From: Bacteroidales bacterium
GTDB taxonomy: Bacteria > Bacteroidota > Bacteroidia > Bacteroidales > UBA932
Assembly (NCBI GenBank): GCA_017469745.1
Contig: JAFUFS010000006.1
Location: forward strand, 38,627 to 102,626
DNA: 64,000 nucleotides
Direction of reading: 5' to 3'
A model generated the notes under the pieces. It saw only the letters and a program-made list of their open reading frames with translations, ran no database searches and was not told where the DNA came from. Shown here piece after piece: positions 43,519-52,019 of this stretch. A program made the position numbers and the translations under genes. Numbering within the stretch: position 1 is the first letter of the stretch; every line of letters begins with the position of its first letter.

Positions 43519-43590
43519 GATTCTTCGTTTCACTAAAGAGAGATTCTTCGTTTCACTAAAGAGAGATTCTTCGTTTCACTCAGAATGACA
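43519..43590. repeat. Three tandem 23-base repeats of the GATTCTTCG family
   Basis: GATTCTTCGTTTCACTAAAGAGA repeats at 43519, 43542 and 43565; the third copy changes after TTTCACT into CAGAATGACA, the usual end of the dispersed repeat. The folA stop codon (43576-43578) lies inside the third unit, so the array encodes the last residues of FolA. There are no unique spacers, so it is not a CRISPR. Confidence 0.85.
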
Positions 43591-44091
43591 GGGGGATATT
43601 CGAGTGTAGATGGTGAATTCGTAACCATAACCGGTCTCAGGGTCGATCTCTACCGGGGTCGTAGATTCGACTTTCCAGATTGCCGGATCGATCACCGGGA
43701 AGAAGGTGTCGGCATCCTCGATGGTAGCATGGACATGGGTGATGTAGAGCTTGTCAGCCGTGGGGAGCGCCTGACGGTAAGTTTCTCCACCGCCCATCAC
43801 GAACACCTTCCCTGTGGTATCGTCGACCATTTCATAGGCTTCTTCAAGGCTTCCTGCCACCTTGACTCCTTCCGGCTTGTCAGGCCAGGGGAAGATGGAG
43901 ATGACCACGTTGTCCCTCTTGGGAAGGGGCTTGCCTCCGATCGACTGGAATGTCATCCAGCCCATCACCACGGGACTGCCGGTTGTGGTCTGGCGGAAAT
44001 ATTTCATGTCCGCGGCAATGTGCCATAGAAGGGCATTGGCCTTGCCGATTGCACGGTTGTCGGCGATTGCGACTATTATGCATTTTTCCAT
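43576..44091 (-). CDS. folA: Dihydrofolate reductase
   Basis: This 171-residue enzyme reduces dihydrofolate with NADPH to regenerate tetrahydrofolate consumed by ThyA. Motifs are IGKANALLWHIAADMKYFR (active site region), GSPVVMGWMTFQSIG, and the NADPH loop VFVMGGGETYRQALP. The C-terminus ISPCHSE is encoded by the dispersed repeat, which also supplies the stop. It follows thyA on the same strand, separated by an 85-base gap full of repeat fragments. Confidence 0.95.
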   Translation of the reverse strand: MEKCIIVAIADNRAIGKANALLWHIAADMKYFRQTTTGSPVVMGWMTFQSIGGKPLPKRDNVVISIFPWPDKPEGVKVAGSLEEAYEMVDDTTGKVFVMGGGETYRQALPTADKLYITHVHATIEDADTFFPVIDPAIWKVESTTPVEIDPETGYGYEFTIYTRISPCHSE

Positions 44092-44105
44092 ATTCAGGGT
44101 TATTT

Positions 44106-44172
44106 AGATTCTTCGCTTCGCTCAGAATGACAAATGAACAATTCAGAATGAGAAATAAAGAATTCAAAATGA
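44106..44172. repeat. Dispersed repeat and decayed fragments between thyA and folA
   Basis: AGATTCTTCGCTTCGCTCAGAATGACA is present in full at 44106-44132, followed by decayed fragments ending in ATTCAGAATGAG and ATTCAAAATGACAG. It is the same family as the arrays at 43519 and 58283. Confidence 0.8.
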
Positions 44173-44176
44173 CAGG

Positions 44177-44971
44177 TCAGACGGCGACGGGGGCCTTGAT
44201 GGCGGGCCAGGGGTCATAACCTTCAAGGGTGAAATCTTCGTACTTGAAGTCGAATACGCTTTTCACTTCAGGATTCAGGATCATCCTGGGCAGCTGGCGG
44301 GGCTCCCTGGAGAGCTGCTCGCGCACCTGATCGAAGTGATTCAGGTAGATGTGGGTGTCTCCGGTGGTGTGGATGAACTCTCCCGGCTTAAGACCACAAT
44401 CCTGGGCTATCATCATTGTCAGAAGAGCATAGGATGCGATGTTGAACGGTACGCCGAGGAAGGTGTCCGCACTCCTCTGGTAAAGTTGGCAGGAGAGCTT
44501 TCCATCAGCCACATAGAACTGGAAGAGGCAGTGGCAAGGTGGAAGGGCCATCTGGTCAACCTCTCCGGGATTCCAGGCGCACACAAGCATGCGACGGGAA
44601 TCGGGATTGTTGCGGATGGTCTCCACAACCTGCTTGAGCTGATCGATCGAACGTCCGTCAGGTGCCGGCCAGGAACGCCACTGATGGCCGTAGACAGGAC
44701 CGAGGTCTCCGCTCTCGTCAGCCCACTCGTCCCAGATCGAGACTCCGTGGTCCTTGAGGTACTTGATGTTAGTGTCCCCGGAGATGAACCAGAGAAGCTC
44801 GTAGATTATGGACTTGAGGTGGACCTTCTTCGTAGTAAGAAGGGGGAAGCCTTCAGAAAGGTCAAACCTCATCTGGTGGCCGAAGACGGACTTGGTACCG
44901 ACGCCGGTGCGGTCGTGCTTGACCACACCTTCGTCCATTATCCTCTTCAGCAAGTCAAGGTACTGTCTCAT
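44177..44971 (-). CDS. thyA: Thymidylate synthase
   Basis: This enzyme methylates dUMP to dTMP using methylene-tetrahydrofolate. From MRQYLDLL at 44971 it is 264 residues, the same length as the E. coli enzyme. The catalytic cysteine is in [13 protein letters not shown], and [21 protein letters not shown] and [18 protein letters not shown] are present. The start overlaps the galM stop as ATGA, so the longer frame to 45076 is rejected. Co-direction with folA fits their metabolic link. Confidence 0.97.
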   Translation of the reverse strand: MRQYLDLLKRIMDEGVVKHDRTGVGTKSVFGHQMRFDLSEGFPLLTTKKVHLKSIIYELLWFISGDTNIKYLKDHGVSIWDEWADESGDLGPVYGHQWRSWPAPDGRSIDQLKQVVETIRNNPDSRRMLVCAWNPGEVDQMALPPCHCLFQFYVADGKLSCQLYQRSADTFLGVPFNIASYALLTMMIAQDCGLKPGEFIHTTGDTHIYLNHFDQVREQLSREPRQLPRMILNPEVKSVFDFKYEDFTLEGYDPWPAIKAPVAV

Positions 44972-46017
44972 GCCACGGAGAATTGCCAGATTATCGCCTC
45001 CTTGAACTCTTCCTCGGGCCTGAGCACCGTGGTGGGATAGTCCGGTTTGTTCGGGGAATCCGGGCAGTGCTGGCACTCGATGGCGACGCCTTCATAGTCG
45101 AAATAGCTGCGTCCGCATTTTGCCACAGGGCAGCCGGCAAGCCAGTTACCGGTGTAGATCTGGACGGCAGGCTGGGTGGTGAAGACCTCGAGCATGCGGC
45201 CGCTCTGGGGAGAATAGAGCTTTGCGGCAGCCTGGAGCTGACCGGGTTCATAACCGTTGATCATCCAGCAGTTGTCATAACCCTTGCCATATCTGAGCGC
45301 CGGGAAATCTTCCTTGATCTCTGCTCCGATCTTCTTGAACTCCTGGAAATCCATCGGGGTTCCGGCTACCGGATCCGGTTCGCCTACAGGGATAAGGGTC
45401 TCATCTGTAGGAAGATAGACGGAAGCGTTGAGCTTAAGCTCATGGCCGAGGATGTCACCGTTGCCTTCTCCGTTGAGGTTGAAATAGGCATGGTTGGTAA
45501 GGTTTACAACCGTGGCCTTGTCAGTCTTGGCGGTAAGGAAAAGCTTGAGGGCGTTGTCCTCGCTCCACTCGTAGCGGGCGACCACCTTGAGGTTGCCGGG
45601 ATAGCCGGCTTCTCCATCCTCGGAGAAATACATGAACTCCACGGCATCTCCGTCAATCCTGCTTTCCCAGACTTTGTTCTGGAAGCCGTCAGGACCGCCA
45701 TGAAGGTGATTGGGGCCGTTGTTGATAGGAAGAGTATATTCAACTCCGTCGAGGGTGAACTTGCCAAGGGCGATGCGGTTGGCGAAACGGCCGGGGCATT
45801 TTCCTGCGCAAGGTCCGTCGGCGAAATAACTTCCGGCCTCCGGATAACCCAGGACAACATCGGCCAGCTTTCCGTCCTTGTCAGGCACGGCGATGCCGAC
45901 TATTCCGGCTCCAACACTTGAAAGGCGGACGAAGGCTCCGCTTTCATTCTGGATCGTGTAGAGAAGGATCTCTTCTCCTGAAGGGGCCTTGCCCCAGATT
46001 TCCTTATTGACTTTCAT
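44968..46017 (-). CDS. galM: Aldose 1-epimerase (mutarotase)
   Basis: This 349-residue enzyme interconverts alpha and beta anomers of galactose or glucose. Motifs are [17 protein letters not shown], the [10 protein letters not shown] histidine, [13 protein letters not shown] with the catalytic His, and the C-terminal acid region. It has no signal peptide, so it is cytoplasmic. The start at 46017 lies one base after the stop of the thioredoxin lipoprotein gene. galK is in the window but 9 kb away, so the pair does not form an operon. Confidence 0.93.
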   Translation of the reverse strand: MKVNKEIWGKAPSGEEILLYTIQNESGAFVRLSSVGAGIVGIAVPDKDGKLADVVLGYPEAGSYFADGPCAGKCPGRFANRIALGKFTLDGVEYTLPINNGPNHLHGGPDGFQNKVWESRIDGDAVEFMYFSEDGEAGYPGNLKVVARYEWSEDNALKLFLTAKTDKATVVNLTNHAYFNLNGEGNGDILGHELKLNASVYLPTDETLIPVGEPDPVAGTPMDFQEFKKIGAEIKEDFPALRYGKGYDNCWMINGYEPGQLQAAAKLYSPQSGRMLEVFTTQPAVQIYTGNWLAGCPVAKCGRSYFDYEGVAIECQHCPDSPNKPDYPTTVLRPEEEFKEAIIWQFSVA

Positions 46018-46018
46018 C

Positions 46019-46996
46019 TTATTGGTGTTTTTGAATATTCTGCAGGTAGACAATAACTTTTTCCGTCGTGGCATCCTTCATGATCACGTTCTTGTCGCGG
46101 TCCAGGATGTACAGTGAGGGGATTCCCCTTACGTTGTAGGTAAGGTTCTGCCGAATGGCGAAATCCTGGTCGTAACCGTTGTGCCACTCGGTGGGATATT
46201 CCTTTGCAAGGGCCTGCCATTTCTCTCTTTCGAGGTCGATGTAGACATTCACCACCGACAGGGTTCCTTCCTTGACAAGCTTTGGGATGTCCGCATTGGA
46301 CTTGATGCTTTCAATCACGTCATGGCAGGCGTCGCAGCCTGGATTGGTGAACATGAGAAGGGTGTACTCTCCCTTCATCCCATGGAGGGTGTGCAACCGG
46401 CCAGAAAGGTCCGTAAACGAGAAATCCGCCGCCTGCGAACCGACCTGATTGAGTGCGCACATGTCCGCGTCATGTGAATAGGCTGGCTTCATGTCTTCGG
46501 CAACCAGTTCCGACTCCGCAAGGTTGGAGACGAAAGGAAGATAAAGATCTTCATCCCGGACCGGAGAATTGGGATCGTAAAGGTATTTCGGGACCATCTT
46601 CTCGAAAAAGGAGAATACGTTGGACGAAGGATGTTCTTTGGAGTAGCTTTCGACTTTAGCAAAAAAAGAATCGACCTCCTTCTCTGCAAAAGTCCTCTTG
46701 CAATTTCCCTCCAGAAGGGTCACATACATCCCAAGGGCGCTCTCCACTTCTTCAGATGAGACTCCGTTGACATGGGCAGAGTCGCAGAGGTAGTCGCCTT
46801 CAAGGAAGGCATCCCAGAAATGGGAGACCGTGTACTCGACGGCTTCAGCGCCGTCGGTGATCATGGTCGGCGCTTTCGGAGCCTGGGGTATCTGGCGTGT
46901 TCCTTCGCCGCTCACGGAACGGGACTTCTTCCCGCCGCAGGAAACCAGCAGCAGACAGAGTACGACCGTGAATATATTCCCGAAAGCCCTTTTCAT
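46019..46996 (-). CDS. DUF5106/thioredoxin-domain lipoprotein
   Basis: The 325-residue lipoprotein has lipobox LLLVSC, an N-terminal DUF5106-like helical domain (residues 45-175), and a C-terminal thioredoxin-like domain. The redox motif NPGCDACH (Cys221, Cys224) and the cis-proline loop RGIPSLYILD complete the active site. Such proteins are thought to act as periplasmic disulfide reductases in Bacteroidota. The ATG at 46996 is chosen over the GTG at 46999. It follows the phosphate cotransporter gene immediately. Confidence 0.83.
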   Translation of the reverse strand: MKRAFGNIFTVVLCLLLVSCGGKKSRSVSGEGTRQIPQAPKAPTMITDGAEAVEYTVSHFWDAFLEGDYLCDSAHVNGVSSEEVESALGMYVTLLEGNCKRTFAEKEVDSFFAKVESYSKEHPSSNVFSFFEKMVPKYLYDPNSPVRDEDLYLPFVSNLAESELVAEDMKPAYSHDADMCALNQVGSQAADFSFTDLSGRLHTLHGMKGEYTLLMFTNPGCDACHDVIESIKSNADIPKLVKEGTLSVVNVYIDLEREKWQALAKEYPTEWHNGYDQDFAIRQNLTYNVRGIPSLYILDRDKNVIMKDATTEKVIVYLQNIQKHQ

Positions 46997-46999
46997 CAC

Positions 47000-48721
47000 C
47001 TAACCGACCTTTTCAAGCAGACTCTGGGAAACGTTGATTATGAAATCGCCCATCTTTTCAAGTTCCTGGACGATGTCGATGTAGAACACACCGGTCTGGT
47101 AGTTGTAACCGGGTTTTTCGCAGTTGACGATGTGCTCCTCGCGGAGGATGTCACGATAGTCATTAATGCCGTCTTCGGCAGCCTCGGCGTTGGAGATGTC
47201 CTTGAGGAACTGCCTGGGAGACTTCATGTTCTCTATCATGGCGGTGAAAGCTGCCTCAACCTTGTCGAGCATCTGGCCGAGCTTCTGGAGCATGTCTTCT
47301 CCGAACCACTTGCCGTGCTCATGCGAACGCTTGAGCATCCTTCCGATAGCCTCTCCCGAGTCTCCGATGCTTTCGAGTTCTCCGATGACCCTGTACATGG
47401 ACTTGATCCTCTGGGCCGAAATAGCGCTGATCTCGCCCTTTGACACCTCTCCGAGGTAAGAGGCTATCTCGTACTCGATCTTGTCGGTGATCTCCTCGTA
47501 CTTGATCAGCTGGTCGTTCATCTTATCGAACTCCTCAGCACTTCCGGCAGCAATGGCCTCGCGGATGAAACCGACTTCCCTGCCGCAGATCTCGCCGAAA
47601 TGGATGATCTCCTGCTTGGCCTCCTCAAGAGAGAGCTCTGCAGTGGAAAGAGGGCCTCCGGAGATGTACTTGAGCCTGTACATCTCGTCCTCTTCCTTGG
47701 TCGGGAAAATCCAGGTCACGAGCTTCACGATCTGAGGGATGAACCAGACCAGGAGCAAGGTGTTGACGATGTTGAAGAGGGTGTGCATCGTACAGACGCT
47801 GTACAGCAGGGACGTGCTGATGGCTGCGGCGTTGGTGGTGTCCGTAAGGTCGGCGGTGTTGGGATCGGGAAGACCGAACATGGTCACGATCGAACCGACG
47901 AGCTTTAGGAACAGGGGGAAGATGCAGAGCACCCAGCAGACTCCGAAGGTGTTGATCACCGTGTGGGAGATTGCCGTTCTCTTCGCCGCGGTGTTACCCA
48001 CAGATGCCGCAATGTTGGCGGCTATGGTGGTTCCGATGTTCTCTCCGAGGATCATCGCGGCCGCAAGCTTGAAAGGAATGACTCCCGTGGTCACGAGAAT
48101 CATGATGATTGCCATGGTGGCCGCCGAAGACTGGAAGCAGACCGTAAGGACGATTCCTATGAGCAGGAAAATGAATATCGAGCCGACTCCGAGCTGTGTC
48201 CATGAATGGAGGAAGCCGAGGGATTCGGGAGTGATAAGGACCTGGGCGGTTGACCTGAGCTGGGCAAAGCCTATGAAGAAAAGGGCGAAGCCTATTATGA
48301 TCTGTCCGATTTCCTTCTGTGCCTGGGTACCCTTGAGCTGCATCATCAGGAATCCCAGGAAAATCAGCGGGAATGCAAAATCGGCCATGTTGAACGAGAA
48401 TCCGAACACGGCCATGATCCATGAAGTGATAGTAGTTCCGATGTGTGCTCCCATGATCACTCCGATCGCCTGCCCGAGCACGAGCAGTCCGGCGTTGACG
48501 AAACTGACGACCATGATGGTCGTTGCCGTCGAAGACTGGATAACGGCTGTCACGCCTATTCCAGTGATGATTTGCTTGAAGGGATTGGAAGTCATGGATG
48601 CGAGGAAGGAACGGAGTCCGTCACCCGCGACTTTCTGGAGACCACCGCTCAAGAGGTTGAGGCCGAAAAGAAACAATGCGACCGATCCCAGGAGCGTCAA
48701 AATCTGAAGGATAACTTGCAT
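47000..48721 (-). CDS. Na/Pi-cotransporter family protein with PhoU domain
   Basis: The 573-residue membrane protein of the NptA/PNaS family couples sodium to phosphate movement. Two inverted repeats each carry the QSS motif (VIQSSTATTIMV near residue 62 and CFQSSAATMAII near 200), with GAHIGTTIT and GENIGTTIA following. The C-terminal 200 residues form PhoU-like helical bundles. It has a TAAATTTG promoter box upstream and probably leads a run into the thioredoxin lipoprotein, galM, thyA and folA. Confidence 0.93.
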   Translation of the reverse strand: MQVILQILTLLGSVALFLFGLNLLSGGLQKVAGDGLRSFLASMTSNPFKQIITGIGVTAVIQSSTATTIMVVSFVNAGLLVLGQAIGVIMGAHIGTTITSWIMAVFGFSFNMADFAFPLIFLGFLMMQLKGTQAQKEIGQIIIGFALFFIGFAQLRSTAQVLITPESLGFLHSWTQLGVGSIFIFLLIGIVLTVCFQSSAATMAIIMILVTTGVIPFKLAAAMILGENIGTTIAANIAASVGNTAAKRTAISHTVINTFGVCWVLCIFPLFLKLVGSIVTMFGLPDPNTADLTDTTNAAAISTSLLYSVCTMHTLFNIVNTLLLVWFIPQIVKLVTWIFPTKEEDEMYRLKYISGGPLSTAELSLEEAKQEIIHFGEICGREVGFIREAIAAGSAEEFDKMNDQLIKYEEITDKIEYEIASYLGEVSKGEISAISAQRIKSMYRVIGELESIGDSGEAIGRMLKRSHEHGKWFGEDMLQKLGQMLDKVEAAFTAMIENMKSPRQFLKDISNAEAAEDGINDYRDILREEHIVNCEKPGYNYQTGVFYIDIVQELEKMGDFIINVSQSLLEKVG

Positions 48722-48743
48722 TTCGGATAAATGAATATTCCTA

Positions 48744-48751
48744 CAAATTTA
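48744..48751 (-). promoter_or_regulatory. -7 promoter box for the Na/Pi cotransporter gene
   Basis: Reverse-strand TAAATTTG lies 22 bases before the ATG at 48721, back to back with the promoter of the large protein gene. Confidence 0.55.
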
Positions 48752-48773
48752 CTCATTCTTCTTCATAAATCTG

Positions 48774-48781
48774 TATCTTCG
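48774..48781 (+). promoter_or_regulatory. Near-consensus -7 box for the large HExxH protein gene
   Basis: TATCTTCG differs from TATCTTTG at one base and lies nine bases before the ATG at 48791. It argues against the in-frame ATG at 48731. Confidence 0.5.
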
Positions 48782-48790
48782 TACCCAGAA

Positions 48791-51700
48791 ATGAAAAGAA
48801 TTGTCCTGCTGCTTCTACTGATGTCTGTCTGCGTCTGTGCGCAGGCACAATTTTCCCTTACAGGAAGCGATCCGTCCAAGGTCAGATGGATGCAGATGAG
48901 CACTCCTGAATTCAGGATCATCTACCCGGAAGGGGAGGATTCCCTCGCAAGGGTGTACGGGGTTTCCCTCGAAAAGGCCAGGATAGGGGTCAGCCGCTCG
49001 TCAGGACTTCTTATCGGAGAACGCTACCGGACCAGGATGCCGGTCGTGCTCCACAGTTTCAACACCATTCCCAACGCTTCCGTGGCCTGGGCCCCTAAAA
49101 GGATGGACTTTTTCACGGCTCCGGATCCATATTCACCGACACCGGTACCTTGGGTGAAACTGCTCTCCCTCCACGAAGGAAGGCATGCCAGCCAGATGCA
49201 GGCCGGAGTTGCAGGACGCTTCAAGGTGTTCAAATACCTCTCCGGGGAACTTTTCTCCGGGGCTTACGCCGGACTCTATCCCGGACCCACCCTGCTCGAA
49301 GGGGATGCCGTGGTGACCGAGACCGCACTCACTTCGTCCGGAAGGGGCCGGCAGGCCTCTTTCCTGTCGTACATGATGCCGGCCTTTGAGAGCGGGGACT
49401 GGAGGAATTTCTGGAAGTGGTCTTACGGCTCCCACAAGTACTACACTCCTGACTATTACAAAGTCGGCTACATGCTCATCTCCGGAACCAGGGTCTTCTT
49501 CGACGATCCCCTGTTCACGAAGGAATATTTTTACCGCTCCTCCGGACGCAGCCTGTTTTTCAATCTGCAGAAAACAGTCAGGGACGCGAGCGGAGTCGGA
49601 CTGGCCAAAGCCTTCAGGACGATCGAGGAAGGCTATGCCAGCATCTGGGCAGAAGAAGCCATGTCCAGGTGGCCATTCATGCCCTCCTCGCAGGTCACAC
49701 CTCCTCCATGGAGGCACACTGCGTACACCGGCTCTGTCATGGCAGGAGATTCCGGAGTCTGGACCGTCAGAAGCGGACTCACCACACCTCCCGCCCTTGT
49801 CAGGCTCGGACCTGCCGGGGAAGAACAGGTCGTGAGGCCTTTTTCCACTTCAACGGGTAAACTTACCTATGACCAGGCAGGAGGAAGGATCTGGTGGTCG
49901 GAGACCGTCGCCCATCCAAGATGGACCCTTGCAGGCAGTTCCAGGATCCGCTACATCGAAACTTCCGATCCCAAGAAGATCCACGACCTGACCAAGGAAG
50001 GTAAGTATTTCAATCCTTCCCCATCTCCCGACGGAAGCCTGGTCTGTGTCACTGAATATCCTGCCGCGGGCGGTTCCCGCCTCTTGCTCCTTGACAGTGG
50101 CAGCGGAGAAATCAAATCCGTCATTCCCGCTCCGGATTCTCTCCAACTCACCGAGACTGCCTGGTCGGGAGACAGGCTTTTCGCCGCAGGCCTTTCCGAC
50201 CACGGCATGGGCATTTACCCGATCAACGATTGTCATCCTGAGCGCAGCGAAGGATCTGTCGAAGGTTCTGTCGGACAGCCCATCTTACCCCCTCAACCTG
50301 TAGAACTGTCCAATCTCGGTACCCCCCTGTCCCAGAGCCTGAACGGCCATTCCATCTCCTTCCTTTGCGACCGCTCCGGAGTGAACGAAATGTACCTCCT
50401 GGAAGTGGATTCCGGAAAACTCCTTCAGGTCACATCGACCAGGTTCGGAATCCAGGCCCCATTCTTTGGAGAAAAGGGCGATACCCTCTACTACAGTTCG
50501 CTTGCTCCCTCAGACAAACCAGAGGCTTACAGGCAGGGCATGATGGTCTATTCTACTGCTGTTGAAGATCTTCCGATGAAAGAGGTTTCTTTTGAAGAAA
50601 CCCATGCCTGGAGGATTGCGGACGCCCTTACCGCCCAAGAAAAAACTCTAGCAGGGGAAGGTGTTGATCTAGTCCCCGAGATTCCAGGGTTGGCTTTCTC
50701 TGAGCCCAAACGGTTCAGGAAGCTGACTCCGGCCGTCCACTCCTGGACTCCGTTCTACTTCAACTACGACAACATCGAAGCCATAAGCTCCGACGAGACC
50801 TACAAATCGGCCGCTCTCGGAGCGACAGTCCTGTTCCAGAACCTTGTCGGTGACGGTTACGGCTTCATAGGTTACAACCTGCACGAGGATCCTGACCCGA
50901 CCACTTGCCTGAGATTCTCTTCCTGGAGACATTCGGGGCATTTCAAGTACACCTATTCAGGACTTCTTCCGGTCATCGAGGTTTCGGCGGACCTGGGAGA
51001 CCGGGCTTCTAAAGAGATAATTAGGGTGCAGCAGGCCGATGTGACCGGTGGAAAGGTGTCGATATTCACTTCCAGGACTAAGAAAGATTCGCCCTTCTTC
51101 GAAGGAAGCCTGAGGCTCTATGTTCCTTTGAAATTCAACTCAGGTGGCTTATCCAGGGGTGTGGTTCCGCAACTGAGGTACCGCTTCACCAACGATGTCT
51201 ACAACGACCGGATCAGCCTCAGGGAGGTGTTCGGAACCGAGGAAAACTCTTCCTGGAAAGAAATCGGTTCGCTCGGGAAGGATCACTCTTCGATGCTCTC
51301 CACCCTCGATCTTTCGGTAAGAGGTTACATAATGAGGGACAGGGCTCCTTCGCAGTCTTGGCCAAGGCTGGGAATAGGAGCGGAGACAGGCCTGCGCACA
51401 AGGCCGGGACATTCCGACTATTTCAGCAGCACGGCCTACATGTACCTCTACGGCTACCTTCCCGGCGTCATGCAGGATCAAGGAATAAAACTAAGTGCCA
51501 TCGTCGGTAAAGACTTCGGAGGCGGCAGGTTCAGCTACCCGGACATGCCGGCGTCGTTCCTTCCCCGTGGATTTGCCGAGACCAACTTCACCTCGGTAGC
51601 CAACACCTGTTCTCCTTTCCGTTACAAGTTCTCATTCGACTATTCCCTGCCTCTCCTTAACCTTGACTGGTCATGGATGAGTCCGGTTGCCTATGTCAAG

Positions 51701-51970
51701 AACCTCGAAATCGTTCCTTTTGCCGACTTCGCATTCAACAAATTCACCGTCCTCGAGGAATTCCTCATCAACATGAAAGAAGTAAGGAAAGCTACCCTGG
51801 CCAGTTTCGGAACTGACATAGTCTTCCATCTCGGCAACCTGTTCTGGCTTCCTTATGATTCGAGCTTCGGAGTCAGGTACGCTTACAATTCGTGGACGGA
51901 CATAGACAAATTCCCCGTACAGGGCCTGGACCACCATTACTTCGGAGCCATATTCAGTGTCTCAATGTAA
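48791..51970 (+). CDS. Large exported HExxH / beta-propeller / barrel protein
   Basis: The 1059-residue exported protein has a signal peptide ending at CAQAQ. Residues 35-330 resemble a zinc peptidase of the MA-like type: HEGRH (128-132) with a downstream EGDAVVTE (170-177) as possible third ligand. Residues 340-600 contain TolB-like propeller strands (NPSPSPDGSLVCVTE, SLNGHSISFLCDRSGVNEMYLL). From about 680 the pattern is amphipathic strands ending in FGAIFSVSM, suggesting an outer-membrane barrel. A dispersed repeat encodes CHPERSEGSVEGSVGQP within the propeller part. I know no named family with all three parts; whether the protease site is active is unknown. Confidence 0.7.
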   Translation: MKRIVLLLLLMSVCVCAQAQFSLTGSDPSKVRWMQMSTPEFRIIYPEGEDSLARVYGVSLEKARIGVSRSSGLLIGERYRTRMPVVLHSFNTIPNASVAWAPKRMDFFTAPDPYSPTPVPWVKLLSLHEGRHASQMQAGVAGRFKVFKYLSGELFSGAYAGLYPGPTLLEGDAVVTETALTSSGRGRQASFLSYMMPAFESGDWRNFWKWSYGSHKYYTPDYYKVGYMLISGTRVFFDDPLFTKEYFYRSSGRSLFFNLQKTVRDASGVGLAKAFRTIEEGYASIWAEEAMSRWPFMPSSQVTPPPWRHTAYTGSVMAGDSGVWTVRSGLTTPPALVRLGPAGEEQVVRPFSTSTGKLTYDQAGGRIWWSETVAHPRWTLAGSSRIRYIETSDPKKIHDLTKEGKYFNPSPSPDGSLVCVTEYPAAGGSRLLLLDSGSGEIKSVIPAPDSLQLTETAWSGDRLFAAGLSDHGMGIYPINDCHPERSEGSVEGSVGQPILPPQPVELSNLGTPLSQSLNGHSISFLCDRSGVNEMYLLEVDSGKLLQVTSTRFGIQAPFFGEKGDTLYYSSLAPSDKPEAYRQGMMVYSTAVEDLPMKEVSFEETHAWRIADALTAQEKTLAGEGVDLVPEIPGLAFSEPKRFRKLTPAVHSWTPFYFNYDNIEAISSDETYKSAALGATVLFQNLVGDGYGFIGYNLHEDPDPTTCLRFSSWRHSGHFKYTYSGLLPVIEVSADLGDRASKEIIRVQQADVTGGKVSIFTSRTKKDSPFFEGSLRLYVPLKFNSGGLSRGVVPQLRYRFTNDVYNDRISLREVFGTEENSSWKEIGSLGKDHSSMLSTLDLSVRGYIMRDRAPSQSWPRLGIGAETGLRTRPGHSDYFSSTAYMYLYGYLPGVMQDQGIKLSAIVGKDFGGGRFSYPDMPASFLPRGFAETNFTSVANTCSPFRYKFSFDYSLPLLNLDWSWMSPVAYVKNLEIVPFADFAFNKFTVLEEFLINMKEVRKATLASFGTDIVFHLGNLFWLPYDSSFGVRYAYNSWTDIDKFPVQGLDHHYFGAIFSVSM
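50231..50257. repeat. Dispersed short repeat inside the large HExxH protein gene
   Basis: The 27-base unit TGTCATCCTGAGCGCAGC-GAAGGATCT is identical over 26 bases to the copy at 9508-9533 in the aroD-aroA gene. It is read in a different frame there (ILSAAKDL) than here (HPERSEGS), yet both stay open. Confidence 0.85.
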
Positions 51971-51979
51971 TTTTTTTTC

Positions 51980-51987
51980 TATCTTTG
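51980..51987 (+). promoter_or_regulatory. -7 promoter box for the YeiH-type gene
   Basis: TATCTTTG lies 32 bases before the ATG at 52020. Confidence 0.65.
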
Positions 51988-52019
51988 CAAAATAGTAGAA
52001 CATTTTACTAATTTTCAAT

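Noticed and set aside
43519-43590. Possible CRISPR array because of regular 23-base repeats
   Set aside because: The units are contiguous with no spacers, belong to the dispersed GATTCTTC family, and no cas gene is present.
44983-45921. A 312-codon forward open frame opposite galM
   Set aside because: Antisense shadow with no own promoter; galM on the other strand has all its catalytic motifs.
47739-48707. A 322-codon forward open frame opposite the Na/Pi cotransporter
   Set aside because: Complete shadow of a well-supported membrane protein; its Met/Pro-rich content is what antisense of transmembrane codons gives.
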